From: JBBQLG01 sp964251665
GTDB lineage: Bacteria; Bacteroidota; Bacteroidia; Cytophagales; Spirosomataceae
Direction of reading: 5' to 3'
Assembly: GCA_964251665.1 (NCBI GenBank)
Contig: CAXUKO010000015.1
Span: 1 to 64,000 of the forward strand
Length of the DNA stretch: 64,000 nucleotides
Part shown: positions 1 through 8,599 of the stretch, one piece after another
Numbering within the stretch: the first letter of the stretch is position 1
How the letters are laid out: every line of letters begins with the position of its first letter
Notes under the pieces: generated by a model
Database searches by the model: none
The model's input: only the letters and a program-made list of their open reading frames with translations
What the model was told of the DNA's origin: nothing
Translations under genes and position numbers: made by a program

Positions 1-21
1 TAGTCTACCTGCGGAGGTACT

Positions 22-45
22 CATTAAAGAACGCGCACAAACATA
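22..45 (-). promoter_or_regulatory. Possible promoter and start of a leftward gene leaving the window
   Basis: On the minus strand positions 45-38 read TATGTTTG, a full match to the Bacteroidota -7 box TAnnTTTG. An ATG lies 13 nt further on, at 24-22, and opens eight codons (MSTSAGRL) before the window ends. This could be the start of the gene after the SusD homologue, with its own promoter. No clear -33 TTG was seen and eight codons identify nothing. Confidence 0.3.
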
Positions 46-119
46 GAATGATAAAAACTCACTATTTTGGGAAGTATTCCTTATTCATACTGGCACGCTT
101 GATAGACTCATTTGTGAGG

Positions 120-1457
120 TTAATAGCCATCATTTTGGGTTAGGGCTTTATCGACTAAAAGTTCGCTTGCCGGAATGGGTAGCAGGTATTTATTGGCATC
201 GGTAATGCCCAGCACCGGCGCTACCCGATTTGTGCGGACGAGGTTGAACCAGCGGTCGGCCTCGAACGGAAATTCAACCTGCCGTTCTTTCTCAATAGCC
301 AGCAGCAACTCATCTTTTGTGGCCGCTACAGACAGAGGGATGCCTGCCCGATCCCGAATCGCGTTCAGGTCGGCGAGGGCCAGGGTAGGTTTCCCCAACT
401 GAGCCCGCGCTTCGGCCCGGATCAGATACAGTTCGGCAATGCGGATAATATAGGCCGGGTCGGTGCCGAGCGGAGTACGGTAATAGAGTTTGCCATACCA
501 GAGATTGCCCGGCGGGGCCGTCTGCGCAATCAGGGCATTGCGGTTGCCGCCCACGGTTACGTCGTTCAACTGGGCAACCAGCGCGTTGCTCGGTGCCCAC
601 TCGCGCCGACCACTCAGCGCAGGGGGTAACCACCAGTTGCTGTGCCCGTTCTTGTACGAGTTGGAGTAAGCCAGTTCAAAAACCGATTCGGTCGTGCCCA
701 CAGCGTTGTTGGCGAAAAATGCGCTGTACGGCTTCACCAGCTTATAGTTAGCCGCGTCGTCGATCAGTTTGGTGGCGTACGTTTCGGCATCTGCCCATTC
801 CTGCCTGTAGAGGTGCAGCCTGGCCCGGAGCGCCCAAACCGTTTTGCGCGTTACCCGGTTGCGGTTGGTCGTTGCCGCCAGCAGGGGTTCGGCAGCGGTC
901 AGGTCTTTCAGTACCTGCGCGTAGGTGTCCGCCTGACTACTGCGCGGAATACCCGTGTTGTCGGTTGGTTGCCGGGTCGGTTTTAGAATCAGCTGCACCC
1001 CGCCCCAGCCCCGCGCCAGATCAAAATAGCTCAGTGCCCGAACCGCTAAGGCTTCGCCCTGAATCTGCCCCTTGCGGTCGGCGGTCAGTTGCGGATCGGT
1101 CAGGCTTGGCACCGCATCGAGCAGGTAATTGGCCTGAAGAATAGTAGCGTAGATACCCGACCAGGCTGAACCGACGTAGCCATTGGCGGCCGTTAGTTTG
1201 CGGGACGTGATTTCCTGCGGGGCCGATTGCGAACCCGTCCACTGCACGTCTCCCCCGGACAGATAGGCCAGGGCCGGGAAGTTGGAACCATAATAATTGT
1301 CGCTGCCCAGGCGGTTATAGAGTCCGTTGAGTACCGTTTCGGCAGTACTACCGTTGACGATGGCCTGCGACTGATCGACCTGCTGCTGAGGCTGCACGTC
1401 CAGGAAGCTCTTGCATCCGGTGAGCAGGAGAAGAAGGGATATTGTTATTTTTTTCAT
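120..1457 (-). CDS. SusD/RagB-family nutrient-binding outer-membrane lipoprotein
   Basis: 445 aa. The N-terminus MKKITISLLLLLTGCKSF is a lipoprotein signal with lipobox LTGC at about residue 15, followed by FLDVQPQ, a typical SusD opening. The mature part has SusD features: the YFDLARGWGG helix near residue 145, LYLIRAEARAQLGK near 340, and a C-terminal block with EFPFEADRWFNLVRT and YLLPIPASEL. SusD proteins sit on the cell surface and pass ligand to the SusC channel. Here the gene lies 14 nt downstream of a SusC homologue in the same direction, so the two form an operon. At 445 aa it is shorter than the second SusD homologue (618 aa). No hydrolase or regulator adjoins the pair, so the substrate cannot be read from context. 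Confidence 0.93.
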   Translation of the reverse strand: MKKITISLLLLLTGCKSFLDVQPQQQVDQSQAIVNGSTAETVLNGLYNRLGSDNYYGSNFPALAYLSGGDVQWTGSQSAPQEITSRKLTAANGYVGSAWSGIYATILQANYLLDAVPSLTDPQLTADRKGQIQGEALAVRALSYFDLARGWGGVQLILKPTRQPTDNTGIPRSSQADTYAQVLKDLTAAEPLLAATTNRNRVTRKTVWALRARLHLYRQEWADAETYATKLIDDAANYKLVKPYSAFFANNAVGTTESVFELAYSNSYKNGHSNWWLPPALSGRREWAPSNALVAQLNDVTVGGNRNALIAQTAPPGNLWYGKLYYRTPLGTDPAYIIRIAELYLIRAEARAQLGKPTLALADLNAIRDRAGIPLSVAATKDELLLAIEKERQVEFPFEADRWFNLVRTNRVAPVLGITDANKYLLPIPASELLVDKALTQNDGY

Positions 1458-1471
1458 GGAAATCAGAAAGC

Positions 1472-4400
1472 CTAAAGCGATAGATTGATACCGAACTGCG
1501 CCGTACGCGGAATTGGGGGCGTACCAAGGTCATACCCCTGCACGGTCGGGCTGGACGTTACGTTTACTTCCGGGTCCGGTCCCTGATACCGGCTCAACAG
1601 CCACAGGTTCGAGCCGTTGTAATACACCCGCGCCGACGAGAAACCAATCCGGCGTAGCACCGATTTCGGTATCGAGTAGCCCAGCACGATGCTGTTGAGT
1701 CGAAGAAACGAACCATCTTCCACGAACCGGCTAATCGGGCTGAGGTTGTAGTTGTTGCCGATGGTGGTCACACGCGGCACGTCGGTGATGTCGCCGGGTT
1801 TCTGCCAGCGGGTCAACTGGTTTTTGTTGATCGCCCGGCGGTCGTCGCGGGTGCCGCCCGATTCGTGAAAGAAGCGGTTGTTGTTGAAGACCTTTGCCCC
1901 GACGCTGAAGTTGAAGAATACCGACAGATCGAAGCCTTTGTATGAAACGGTGTTGTTCAGCCCACCGAAGTACTTGGGCAGGGCGGAGCCAAAAAACTGC
2001 CGGTCGGCGGCCGTGATTTTACCGTCTTTATTCACGTCATCATACACGGCATCGCCGGTTTGCGGGTCCACGTACAGCTGCTTATAGACGTAAAACGAGT
2101 GAATCGAATACCCCTGCGCCATCCGCTCCGTAGCGTAGCTGGCATCCACCGGCACGGATAGTTTTTCAATGCGGTTCACATTGGCCGCGATGTTGAATGC
2201 CGTATTCCATTGAAAATCACCCCGGTTGATGTTAAGTGAGTTAATGGAAAATTCGACACCCCGGTTACTGATTTCGCCGTTGTTCTGGTAGATACTCGCG
2301 AAGCCCGAACTCTGGGCCAGCGGTACCTGAATCAGCAGGTCGGTGGTATATTTTGAGTACAGGTTCACCTCCAGGCCGATGCGGTTGCTGAGCAGGCCCA
2401 CATTCAGGCCGAGGTTGGCCTGGCGGGTCGTTTCCCACTTCAGATTCGGGTTGGCTAATTGGTAGGGGATCGTGCCGGGGTTATCCTGGTAGTTGGCACC
2501 ACCCTGCCACAGCCCCCGCGACGCGTAGTTGTCGATGCCGTTCTGATTGCCGGTATACCCCACGCTGGCCCGCAGTTTCAGGTCGCTCAGGAAACGGGCG
2601 TTTTCCAGAAATTTCTCCTGTTTCAACTGCCACGCCACGCCTACCGACGGGAAATAGCCCCAGCGGTGCCCCTCGGCAAACTTCGAGGAGGCATCGGCCC
2701 GCAGACTCGCTTCCACAAAATACTTTTTGGCAAAATTGTAATCTACCCGCCCGAAGAACGACACCAGGTTATACTGGTTGCGGTTCGACGAAGCCGTCGT
2801 GACCGAGGCCGACGCGATCTGTTTAAAGGCATCCGAAGGGAAGTTGGTGCCCTGTGCCAGCGTTTGTGTACCGGTATTTCCCTGGAGTGTATTGCCCACC
2901 AATGCCCCAAAACTGTGCCGGTTGCCAAAGGCTTTCCGGTAGGTAAGCGTCTGCTCGTTGATCCAGATCGTGTTTTTGCTGATGCTCGACGTGGCCAGTC
3001 CTTTGCTCGCGCTGCCCCGGTTGGTCAGCGTGTTCCAGTACTCGTATTCGTCGTACAGGTTGTAGTCGATGCTCCAGCTACTGCGCAGTTTAAGGCCTTC
3101 TACAATGTCGAGTTCTCCGTAGATATTGCCGATGTAGCGGGTGCTGGTCGAGTGCATATCGGTGTTGTTGATGAGCACGTCGAGGTTGTCGAAACCCGCC
3201 CATTTGCCGTACGTACCATCCGTATTGAACTTGGGCAGGTAGGTCGGCGTGTGCAGGGCGGCCTGTAAAATACCCCCCTGCGGCCCGTCGCCGACGCGGG
3301 CGTTGGTGCGGTTCGACTGGGAGAAAATGTTGCTGGTCCCGATGCGAATGCGACTGGTCAGGTCGTGGTCAAGGTTGAGTTTGAAACTCGCCCGTGCGAA
3401 GTCGTTGGTGCGGAGCGTAGCCTGCTGACTCGTGTAGCCCCCGCCAATGTAAAACCGGGTCTGCTGGTTGCCGCCGGACACCGAGGCATCGTAGTTTTGA
3501 AGAATACCCGTGCGGAAAATATCGTGCAGCCGGTCGTAGGTTGGCTGTTCTTCGGGCAGCCCCCGACCGCCTTCCGCTACCGGTCGAAACGGCCGCGTCC
3601 CGAACGGCTTACCATCGTTTGCCCATGCTTCGTTGATGATGGTTGCGTGTTCCGGACCGGTTACCAGGTCCCAGAGTTTGGGAGCCCATGCCTGACCGGC
3701 CGAGGTATTTACGGTTACCTTCGTTTTAGCGTTGTAGGCACCCCGTTTGGTCGTAATCAGTACCACCCCGTTGGCCGCCCTTGCGCCATAAATAGCCGTT
3801 GCTTCGGCATCTTTCAGGATCGAAATACTCTCAATATCCGCCGGGTTGATGTCGGCCAGCGGGTTGTTGGCCTGCCCCTGAGTGGTGATTTTCTGGAGCG
3901 ACTGATTGTTGACGAACACGCCATCCACCACGTAAAGCGGGTCGTTGCTGGCGTTGATCGACGTGCTGCCCCGGATGCGGAAATACAGCCCATCGCCCGG
4001 AACGCCCGTATTGGCTGCTACCTGTACCCCGGCCGCCCGGCCCTGCAACTGCTGATCGAAACTGGCCACCGGCCGGGTCCTGATCTGGTCGGCATCTACC
4101 TGAGTAACGGCCCCGACCAGGTTTTTGCGGTCCTGCGTGCCGTAGCCGACCACGATTACTTCGTTCAACTGGGCAGCCGATTCCCGCAGTGTTACGTCAA
4201 GTTGGGACTTGTTGCCCACCGGAGCTTCCATCGACTGGTAGCCGATGGCCGAAATAACGAATACTGAACCCGGTTGTGCCTCAAGGCTATAATGGCCATC
4301 GCCATCCGTAGAAGTACCTTTGGCGCGATCCGTCGCACCGTTGCTTTTCAGGACGATATTTGCCCCGGGCAGGGGTTCGCCGGTTTCCGTTCGGATGGTT

Positions 4401-4483
4401 CCCGATACGCGGGTGGTGCCCTGTGCCAGCAGTGTACCACCAAAGAGTAGCCAGACTACTCCTGTTGCTAAAAGTTTTTGCAT
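1472..4483 (-). CDS. SusC/RagA-family TonB-dependent outer-membrane transporter
   Basis: 1003 aa. A signal peptide (MQKLLATGVVWLLFGGTLLAQ) precedes a carboxypeptidase-like regulatory domain (about 24-100, with GEPLPGANIVLK and the IGYQ turn). The TonB-box/plug transition LNEVIVVGYGTQ is near residue 108. The plug domain carries PLYVVDGV, PADIESISILKDAEATAIYG and ANGVVLITTKRG, and a long beta-barrel ends in AQFGINLSL. It should import oligosaccharide or a similar ligand across the outer membrane in complex with the SusD homologue 14 nt downstream. The 5' side (4484-4662) holds two hairpins described separately. No adjacent sensor was found, unlike the SusCD pair at 51-57 kb. Confidence 0.95.
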   Translation of the reverse strand: MQKLLATGVVWLLFGGTLLAQGTTRVSGTIRTETGEPLPGANIVLKSNGATDRAKGTSTDGDGHYSLEAQPGSVFVISAIGYQSMEAPVGNKSQLDVTLRESAAQLNEVIVVGYGTQDRKNLVGAVTQVDADQIRTRPVASFDQQLQGRAAGVQVAANTGVPGDGLYFRIRGSTSINASNDPLYVVDGVFVNNQSLQKITTQGQANNPLADINPADIESISILKDAEATAIYGARAANGVVLITTKRGAYNAKTKVTVNTSAGQAWAPKLWDLVTGPEHATIINEAWANDGKPFGTRPFRPVAEGGRGLPEEQPTYDRLHDIFRTGILQNYDASVSGGNQQTRFYIGGGYTSQQATLRTNDFARASFKLNLDHDLTSRIRIGTSNIFSQSNRTNARVGDGPQGGILQAALHTPTYLPKFNTDGTYGKWAGFDNLDVLINNTDMHSTSTRYIGNIYGELDIVEGLKLRSSWSIDYNLYDEYEYWNTLTNRGSASKGLATSSISKNTIWINEQTLTYRKAFGNRHSFGALVGNTLQGNTGTQTLAQGTNFPSDAFKQIASASVTTASSNRNQYNLVSFFGRVDYNFAKKYFVEASLRADASSKFAEGHRWGYFPSVGVAWQLKQEKFLENARFLSDLKLRASVGYTGNQNGIDNYASRGLWQGGANYQDNPGTIPYQLANPNLKWETTRQANLGLNVGLLSNRIGLEVNLYSKYTTDLLIQVPLAQSSGFASIYQNNGEISNRGVEFSINSLNINRGDFQWNTAFNIAANVNRIEKLSVPVDASYATERMAQGYSIHSFYVYKQLYVDPQTGDAVYDDVNKDGKITAADRQFFGSALPKYFGGLNNTVSYKGFDLSVFFNFSVGAKVFNNNRFFHESGGTRDDRRAINKNQLTRWQKPGDITDVPRVTTIGNNYNLSPISRFVEDGSFLRLNSIVLGYSIPKSVLRRIGFSSARVYYNGSNLWLLSRYQGPDPEVNVTSSPTVQGYDLGTPPIPRTAQFGINLSL

Positions 4484-4522
4484 TACATTGTATTGGTTTA
4501 TTGAAAGAGCCTCCGTGGCCCG

Positions 4523-4544
4523 ATAAGGTCTGCCAGGACCTTAT
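4523..4544 (-). promoter_or_regulatory. Perfect hairpin in the leader of the SusC/SusD operon
   Basis: ATAAGGTC (4523-4530), loop TGCCAG, GACCTTAT (4537-4544): 8 paired bases around a 6-nt loop. It lies 40-61 nt upstream of the SusC start, so it would be in the 5' leader or near the promoter. It could be an operator or leader stem; there is no T-tract to suggest termination. Confidence 0.35.
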
Positions 4545-4554
4545 TATTGAACCG

Positions 4555-4600
4555 ACCGGACGGCGGTCCGACGCTTCGGTGCCGCCGTTCCGGTTTTTTT
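4555..4600 (+). terminator. Terminator-like GC-rich hairpin oriented rightward, upstream of a leftward operon
   Basis: Left arm ACCGGACGGCGG (4555-4566) pairs with CCGCCGTTCCGGT (4582-4594) with one bulged T. Seven T residues follow at 4594-4600. This is the shape of an intrinsic terminator for plus-strand transcripts, but both flanking genes (SusC and the ACT protein) are on the minus strand. It may stop antisense transcription coming out of the SusC gene, or act as a stem in the SusC leader. Confidence 0.4.
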
Positions 4601-4662
4601 ATGGACAAACTATGGATGGGTTGCCGCCTATTAACAGTCTGCCTTCACGTTTATGCTGCTGT

Positions 4663-4941
4663 TTACGCTGTTGCGCCCTGGTGTTCGGTTTTTACGCTTA
4701 CCATGCCCCGCACGGCCCGCAGTCGCTCCTGGATCGTACAGGACTTTTGCCGCTGCTGAACCCGAATCGTTAACAAACCCCGCGCCTGTATGCCATCGCC
4801 CACAAAACTGAGACGTGCTATGTGGCAGGTATCATCCTGGGGAATGGCTTCCGTGATATCGCTCACGAAACTGGGCCGGTCAAATCCGGCGATGGTATAG
4901 CTGATCTGATACCAGTCGATGCGGGAGTTGCTGATGTGCAT
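4663..4941 (-). CDS. Small free-standing ACT-domain protein
   Basis: 92 aa, essentially one domain. The core ISYTIAGFDRPSFVSDITEA, then LSFVGDGIQARGLLTIRV and LRAVRGMVSVKT, follows the pattern of the ACT domain at the C-terminus of RelA/SpoT proteins (an Asp-Arg-Pro loop before the first helix, and a final strand with hydrophobic-x-Val-Lys). Such domains usually bind amino acids or small ligands and dimerise. No catalytic domain is attached, so a regulatory or ligand-sensing role is inferred. It is transcribed away from the Rrf2 regulator at 5434. Length and recognisable domain argue against a random ORF. Confidence 0.6.
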   Translation of the reverse strand: MHISNSRIDWYQISYTIAGFDRPSFVSDITEAIPQDDTCHIARLSFVGDGIQARGLLTIRVQQRQKSCTIQERLRAVRGMVSVKTEHQGATA

Positions 4942-5433
4942 AGAAGTAATGTATTTATATTCTATATACTAAGTAGAATAATGATTTCCTGTATACGTTA
5001 ACTCATGGTAAAGGTGCTTAAGCATTTTGGTAAAAGGGTTTGGCCTACTTGGCGGGGAGCGCTGGGGTATCTCGACGAACAGACAGGTATTGGCCGGCCC
5101 GAGTTAGCAACAACAACCCATAGTGAATGGGGTTGTTCTGTTTCTACGGGAAATCTGTACCTCGGGATACAGAACAAGTAGGTTCACTGCTTTCATGATT
5201 GTATCGAGCCGGTCTGGTTGCCTGACAGGGAGGGGCTGACTCGGTGGGCAAAGGTGAAACGTGATTTTTACTTTTGCAAACTTTTTCTAAAAAACTGATA
5301 AACAGTTAATTACCCAATAGTCTATCGGGATATACGGTTAATAGCCTACTTTGACTATAGAATTGGATTATTGCAAACCAGCGTATAGCTTTACCCGAAC
5401 GACGGATTCTGTCACCATCAACGTTAAACGCCT
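4942..5433. other. Divergent intergenic region between the ACT protein and the Rrf2 regulator
   Basis: 492 bp without a convincing gene. It is A+T-rich at both ends, as expected for two outward promoters. A -7 box match TACTTTTG lies at 5269-5276 on the plus strand, about 160 nt upstream of the Rrf2 gene. Near the ACT gene the bases around 4957-4980 contain the inverted repeat TTCTA-N9-TAGAA. Either could serve local regulation; neither is proven. Confidence 0.5.
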
Positions 5434-5871
5434 ATGATCTCCCGAAAAGCGAAGTACGCGATTAAAGCCCTGAAAGTGCTGGCTGAAGAATATGGCAACG
5501 GCCCCATTCTGATTGCCTATATCTCAGATAAAGAGAACATTCCACGAAAATTTCTGGAGAGTATCCTGCTGGACTTGCGCAATCACGGGTTGCTGCAAAG
5601 TCAGAAGGGTAAGGGGGGCGGTTACAGTCTCCGCGTCGAGCCGGACCGCATCAATCTGGCCCAGGTTATCCGGGTAATCGACGGTCCGATTGCGCCAACG
5701 CCCTGTGTTTCCCTGAACTTCTACGTCCGCTGCGACGACTGCGACGATGAAGTTACCTGCACACTCCGGCCCATCATGCTCCGGGTACGCGACGCCAATC
5801 TGGCCGTTTATGAAAAAACGACCCTACAGACGCTGACCGAGAACGAAGCGGTGATTGCCCTTCCGGCTTAA
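5434..5871 (+). CDS. Rrf2-family transcriptional regulator with a four-cysteine cluster
   Basis: 145 aa. The N-terminal winged helix matches Rrf2: MISRKAKYAIKALKVLAE, the recognition region IPRKFLESILLDLRNHGLL, and the wing QKGKGGGYSL. VIRVIDGPIAP leads into a cysteine region with C91, C100, C103 and C109. Several Rrf2 proteins (IscR, NsrR) hold an Fe-S cluster on cysteines here, so redox or NO sensing is possible, but the spacing is not that of IscR. Its stop overlaps the stop of the convergent hydrolase gene (5868-5871). The divergent ACT-domain gene is the nearest candidate target. Confidence 0.9.
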   Translation: MISRKAKYAIKALKVLAEEYGNGPILIAYISDKENIPRKFLESILLDLRNHGLLQSQKGKGGGYSLRVEPDRINLAQVIRVIDGPIAPTPCVSLNFYVRCDDCDDEVTCTLRPIMLRVRDANLAVYEKTTLQTLTENEAVIALPA

Positions 5872-6983
5872 TGAACCGGCCGATTCGTGTCATTACCTTG
5901 CACCGTCTCTGGCTGGTCGGCGAGGGCACTGTCCAGGCACTGCCGAAAGCGTTCGGGTTCCTCAAAGATGGGACTGTGCGCTGAGTTGGTGAAGGTAAAT
6001 AACCGTTTGCGGGGTGCCTGAACCGTATCGAAGTAGCGTTTGGCTACCGGGTAGGGCGCCTGGTAGTCATGCACACCCTGAAAGACATAGTAGGGAACCT
6101 GCAGGGTTGGCGCAACCACCGACAGATTTGTGGCGACTACCGAAGGCCACAACCGGCGAACGCTTTCCATAGCACCCAGTACGTAGTGTACTTTGTCCAT
6201 CAGCGTATATTCCGGGCAGAGCAGGAGGCTCCGGATGAAGAGCGGATAAAAGTTTGCCCGGTACATACCTCCGCCATACGCGGCCACCAGCTCACGCTGC
6301 CACATCAGGTAATCCAGCCATGCACCGGGAGGGTAGGGTGGAGGTCCCTGCGTTAGCAACCGGTTTACCTGACGCCGATCATTCCGTTGCCGGGCCTGAG
6401 CCAGTACCCACTGATACGAAATCTGTTCGGCTTCGAGCTGGCTGGCAATCTGACTGATACTGAAGTAGGAGCGGAACAGATCAGGGCGTTTTTGTACGGT
6501 AAGAACACCCAGATACGTACCCCAGGAGTGCGCCATAAGGTAGATGCGGGGCTGGTGAAAGCGCCGGGTCAGCCATTGGCTGACAGCAACGGCATCGTCG
6601 ATAAAGGTGGCAACGGTAAAGGTATTTGTAAATACACGCGGGTCGTAGGATTTACCGGCACCCCGCTGCTCCCAGTTGACTACCACAAACTTTTTCTCCA
6701 GTTCGTGGCCTATCAGCAGCGACGCTTCGGGCAGTCCCGGCCCCCCATGAAGAAATAAGAGAACGGGTTTGGTGCTGTCGGCCCCGCGCATGATCACCCA
6801 TTGCGTGCTTCCGTTGACGGATATGGCTTCGATTCGGGCAATGCTGCCGGGTAGGGGTTGCCCATTGGTGGCCAGGATGGGCTTCGTTTTGCCGGGGCTG
6901 TTCCAGGCAAGGAAGCCAACGGCCACCACGAGAATACCGATTAATACAGCGCCAATCGTTCTCAGCATTTGCGTATTTATCAC
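5868..6983 (-). CDS. Membrane-anchored or exported alpha/beta hydrolase, proline-iminopeptidase-like
   Basis: 371 aa. An N-terminal hydrophobic segment (IGAVLIGILVVAVGFLAW) is followed by an alpha/beta-hydrolase fold: oxyanion-loop motif LFLHGGPGLPEA, VVNWEQRGAGKSYDP, and the nucleophile elbow MAHSWGTYLG. HGGPG and WDQRG-like motifs are the mark of the proline iminopeptidase (S33) group. Acid and base candidates lie late, in VFQGVHDYQAP and FTNSAHSPIFEEP. The substrate may be a peptide or an ester. The gene converges on the Rrf2 gene and the two stop codons overlap. Confidence 0.85.
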   Translation of the reverse strand: MINTQMLRTIGAVLIGILVVAVGFLAWNSPGKTKPILATNGQPLPGSIARIEAISVNGSTQWVIMRGADSTKPVLLFLHGGPGLPEASLLIGHELEKKFVVVNWEQRGAGKSYDPRVFTNTFTVATFIDDAVAVSQWLTRRFHQPRIYLMAHSWGTYLGVLTVQKRPDLFRSYFSISQIASQLEAEQISYQWVLAQARQRNDRRQVNRLLTQGPPPYPPGAWLDYLMWQRELVAAYGGGMYRANFYPLFIRSLLLCPEYTLMDKVHYVLGAMESVRRLWPSVVATNLSVVAPTLQVPYYVFQGVHDYQAPYPVAKRYFDTVQAPRKRLFTFTNSAHSPIFEEPERFRQCLDSALADQPETVQGNDTNRPVH

Positions 6984-7268
6984 AACCCGAATGGGTTCCT
7001 TTGGTATTAGGTTTGCTATTTGTCAGCAAAACGGTGTCAAGTGCCTAATGTTTATTTTTGCTCTTTCATAAGTACGCCGACAGGAAAGGCCACGTTACCT
7101 TTTGGGAACTGAGCGATGGCAACTGCTGACTAATCAAAATGACTATAATGTCTGCGCTGGCGTCAGGTATCCAGTCAGCGCAATCCGTTTTGTCCGGCAA
7201 ATACCTCATTTTTGTACACGCGGCAGGGCCCGCATAGACGTCCGTTTCTAAACCAATCAATTGTAGTA

Positions 7269-8336
7269 ATGACCAAATCTCACCTGCACCTCCGGTTTTC
7301 TCTTCTTATTCTGCTAAGTGTCCTGTGGGTGCTTCCGGCCGCAGCGCAACGCTGGTCGGCTCAGCAAGCCAACGACTGGTACAAGACCCAGCCGTTTCTG
7401 GTTGGGGCTAATTTTATTCCCAGCACGGCCATTAACCAACTGGAAATGTGGCAGGCCGAAACCTTTGATCCCGCTACCATCGACCGTGAGCTAGGCTACG
7501 CTGAGGGCATTGGCATGAATGTCATGCGGGTTTTTCTGCACAATTTGGTTTGGGAGCAGGATGCGGAGGGGTACAAAAAACGCATCGAACAGTTTCTGCA
7601 GATTGCCGATAAACACCATATCAAAATCATGTTTGTGCTCTTCGATTCCTGCTGGAACGATGATCCCAAACTGGGTAAACAATCCGATCCCGTTACGGGC
7701 AAGCATAACTCCGGCTGGGTACGCGGGCCGGGCACCAAACGCCTGTTCGATTCCCGTACGTGGGCGGGGCTGGAGAGCTATACCAAAGGCGTACTGACGG
7801 CATTCAGCACCGATAAACGGGTGCTGGTCTGGGATCTGTTCAACGAACCAACCAATAATGGCTACAATGACGCCGTGATGCCCCTGCTCACCAAAACGTT
7901 CGAGTGGGCGCAGGCGGCCCGGCCGGGTCAGCCCGTTACCGTTGGTTTGTGGCACGATCACCCGCTGTCCAACGAGCTGATGGTCAACCAGTCGGACATC
8001 ATCACCTTCCATAATTATTCGGAGGCTCCGCAACTGGAAACGCAGATTGTTGACCTGCAAAAACGGTATGGACGGCCCGTTATCTGCACCGAATACATGG
8101 CCCGTACCCGCAACAGCACGTTTGAAACCTGCCTGCCAATCTTTAAAAAATACCGCGTAGGAGCCATCAACTGGGGCCTGGTGAAGGGGAAAACCAATAC
8201 CATCTACGCCTGGGATGCGCCCATGCCCTCCGGCGAAGAGCCGAAAGTCTGGTTTCACGACATTTTCCGGCCCGATGGGTCTGTGTTCAATCCCAAAGAA
8301 ACAGCGGTAATCAGGCAGCTGACTACCGGAAAATAA
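7269..8336 (+). CDS. Secreted clan GH-A glycoside hydrolase (GH5-like cellulase/mannanase/xylanase type)
   Basis: 355 aa from the ATG at 7269; the longer reading from 7212 adds 19 residues ahead of the signal peptide and is unlikely. The signal MTKSHLHLRFSLLILLSVLW ends near AAAQ. The fold is a TIM barrel: FLVGANFIPS, GMNVMRVFLHN on an early strand, the acid/base Glu in VWDLFNEPTN on strand 4, and the nucleophile Glu in PVICTEYMART on strand 7. This is the GH-A (4/7) arrangement. Substrate specificity cannot be read. No SusCD gene touches it, so it seems to be a single transcription unit. Confidence 0.85.
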   Translation: MTKSHLHLRFSLLILLSVLWVLPAAAQRWSAQQANDWYKTQPFLVGANFIPSTAINQLEMWQAETFDPATIDRELGYAEGIGMNVMRVFLHNLVWEQDAEGYKKRIEQFLQIADKHHIKIMFVLFDSCWNDDPKLGKQSDPVTGKHNSGWVRGPGTKRLFDSRTWAGLESYTKGVLTAFSTDKRVLVWDLFNEPTNNGYNDAVMPLLTKTFEWAQAARPGQPVTVGLWHDHPLSNELMVNQSDIITFHNYSEAPQLETQIVDLQKRYGRPVICTEYMARTRNSTFETCLPIFKKYRVGAINWGLVKGKTNTIYAWDAPMPSGEEPKVWFHDIFRPDGSVFNPKETAVIRQLTTGK

Positions 8337-8569
8337 GCCTTCTATCGGGCAGGCAACGAACGTGACACCCCAACAGACACCAACGTCGACAGGACGGTTG
8401 ATCTCTGGGGATGTCATCAGCCGGTAACGGAACAGAGGCAGGCAGACAATAACCGAAACATACCCCGATGCCGACAAAGAAACAGCCGCAGGTTGACCGA
8501 TCAAATCAGCCTCAGGTCAATCATGAAAAACGGATGTTACCTGGCCTGTCCGGGATCGGGTACTAACTT

Positions 8570-8577
8570 TATCTTTG
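8570..8577 (+). promoter_or_regulatory. -7 promoter box for the AraC-family regulator
   Basis: TATCTTTG matches TAnnTTTG exactly and sits 22 nt before the ATG at 8600, giving a leader of about 15 nt. A clear -33 TTG was not seen. Confidence 0.5.
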
Positions 8578-8599
8578 AATTTTGCAAAACAAGTTCGCT

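Noticed and set aside
2459..3268. 269-codon open frame on the plus strand inside the SusC gene
   Set aside because: It lies fully antisense to a clear SusC protein, has no signal or domain, and arises from the high G+C content.
4360..4773. Plus-strand frames of 137 and 70 codons across the SusC/ACT gap
   Set aside because: They run antisense to the SusC start and the ACT gene and through the GC-rich hairpin; no start signal or domain is visible.
7491..8504. 337-codon minus-strand frame over the GH-A glycosidase
   Set aside because: Antisense shadow of a gene with signal peptide and both catalytic glutamates; no recognisable domain in the shadow.
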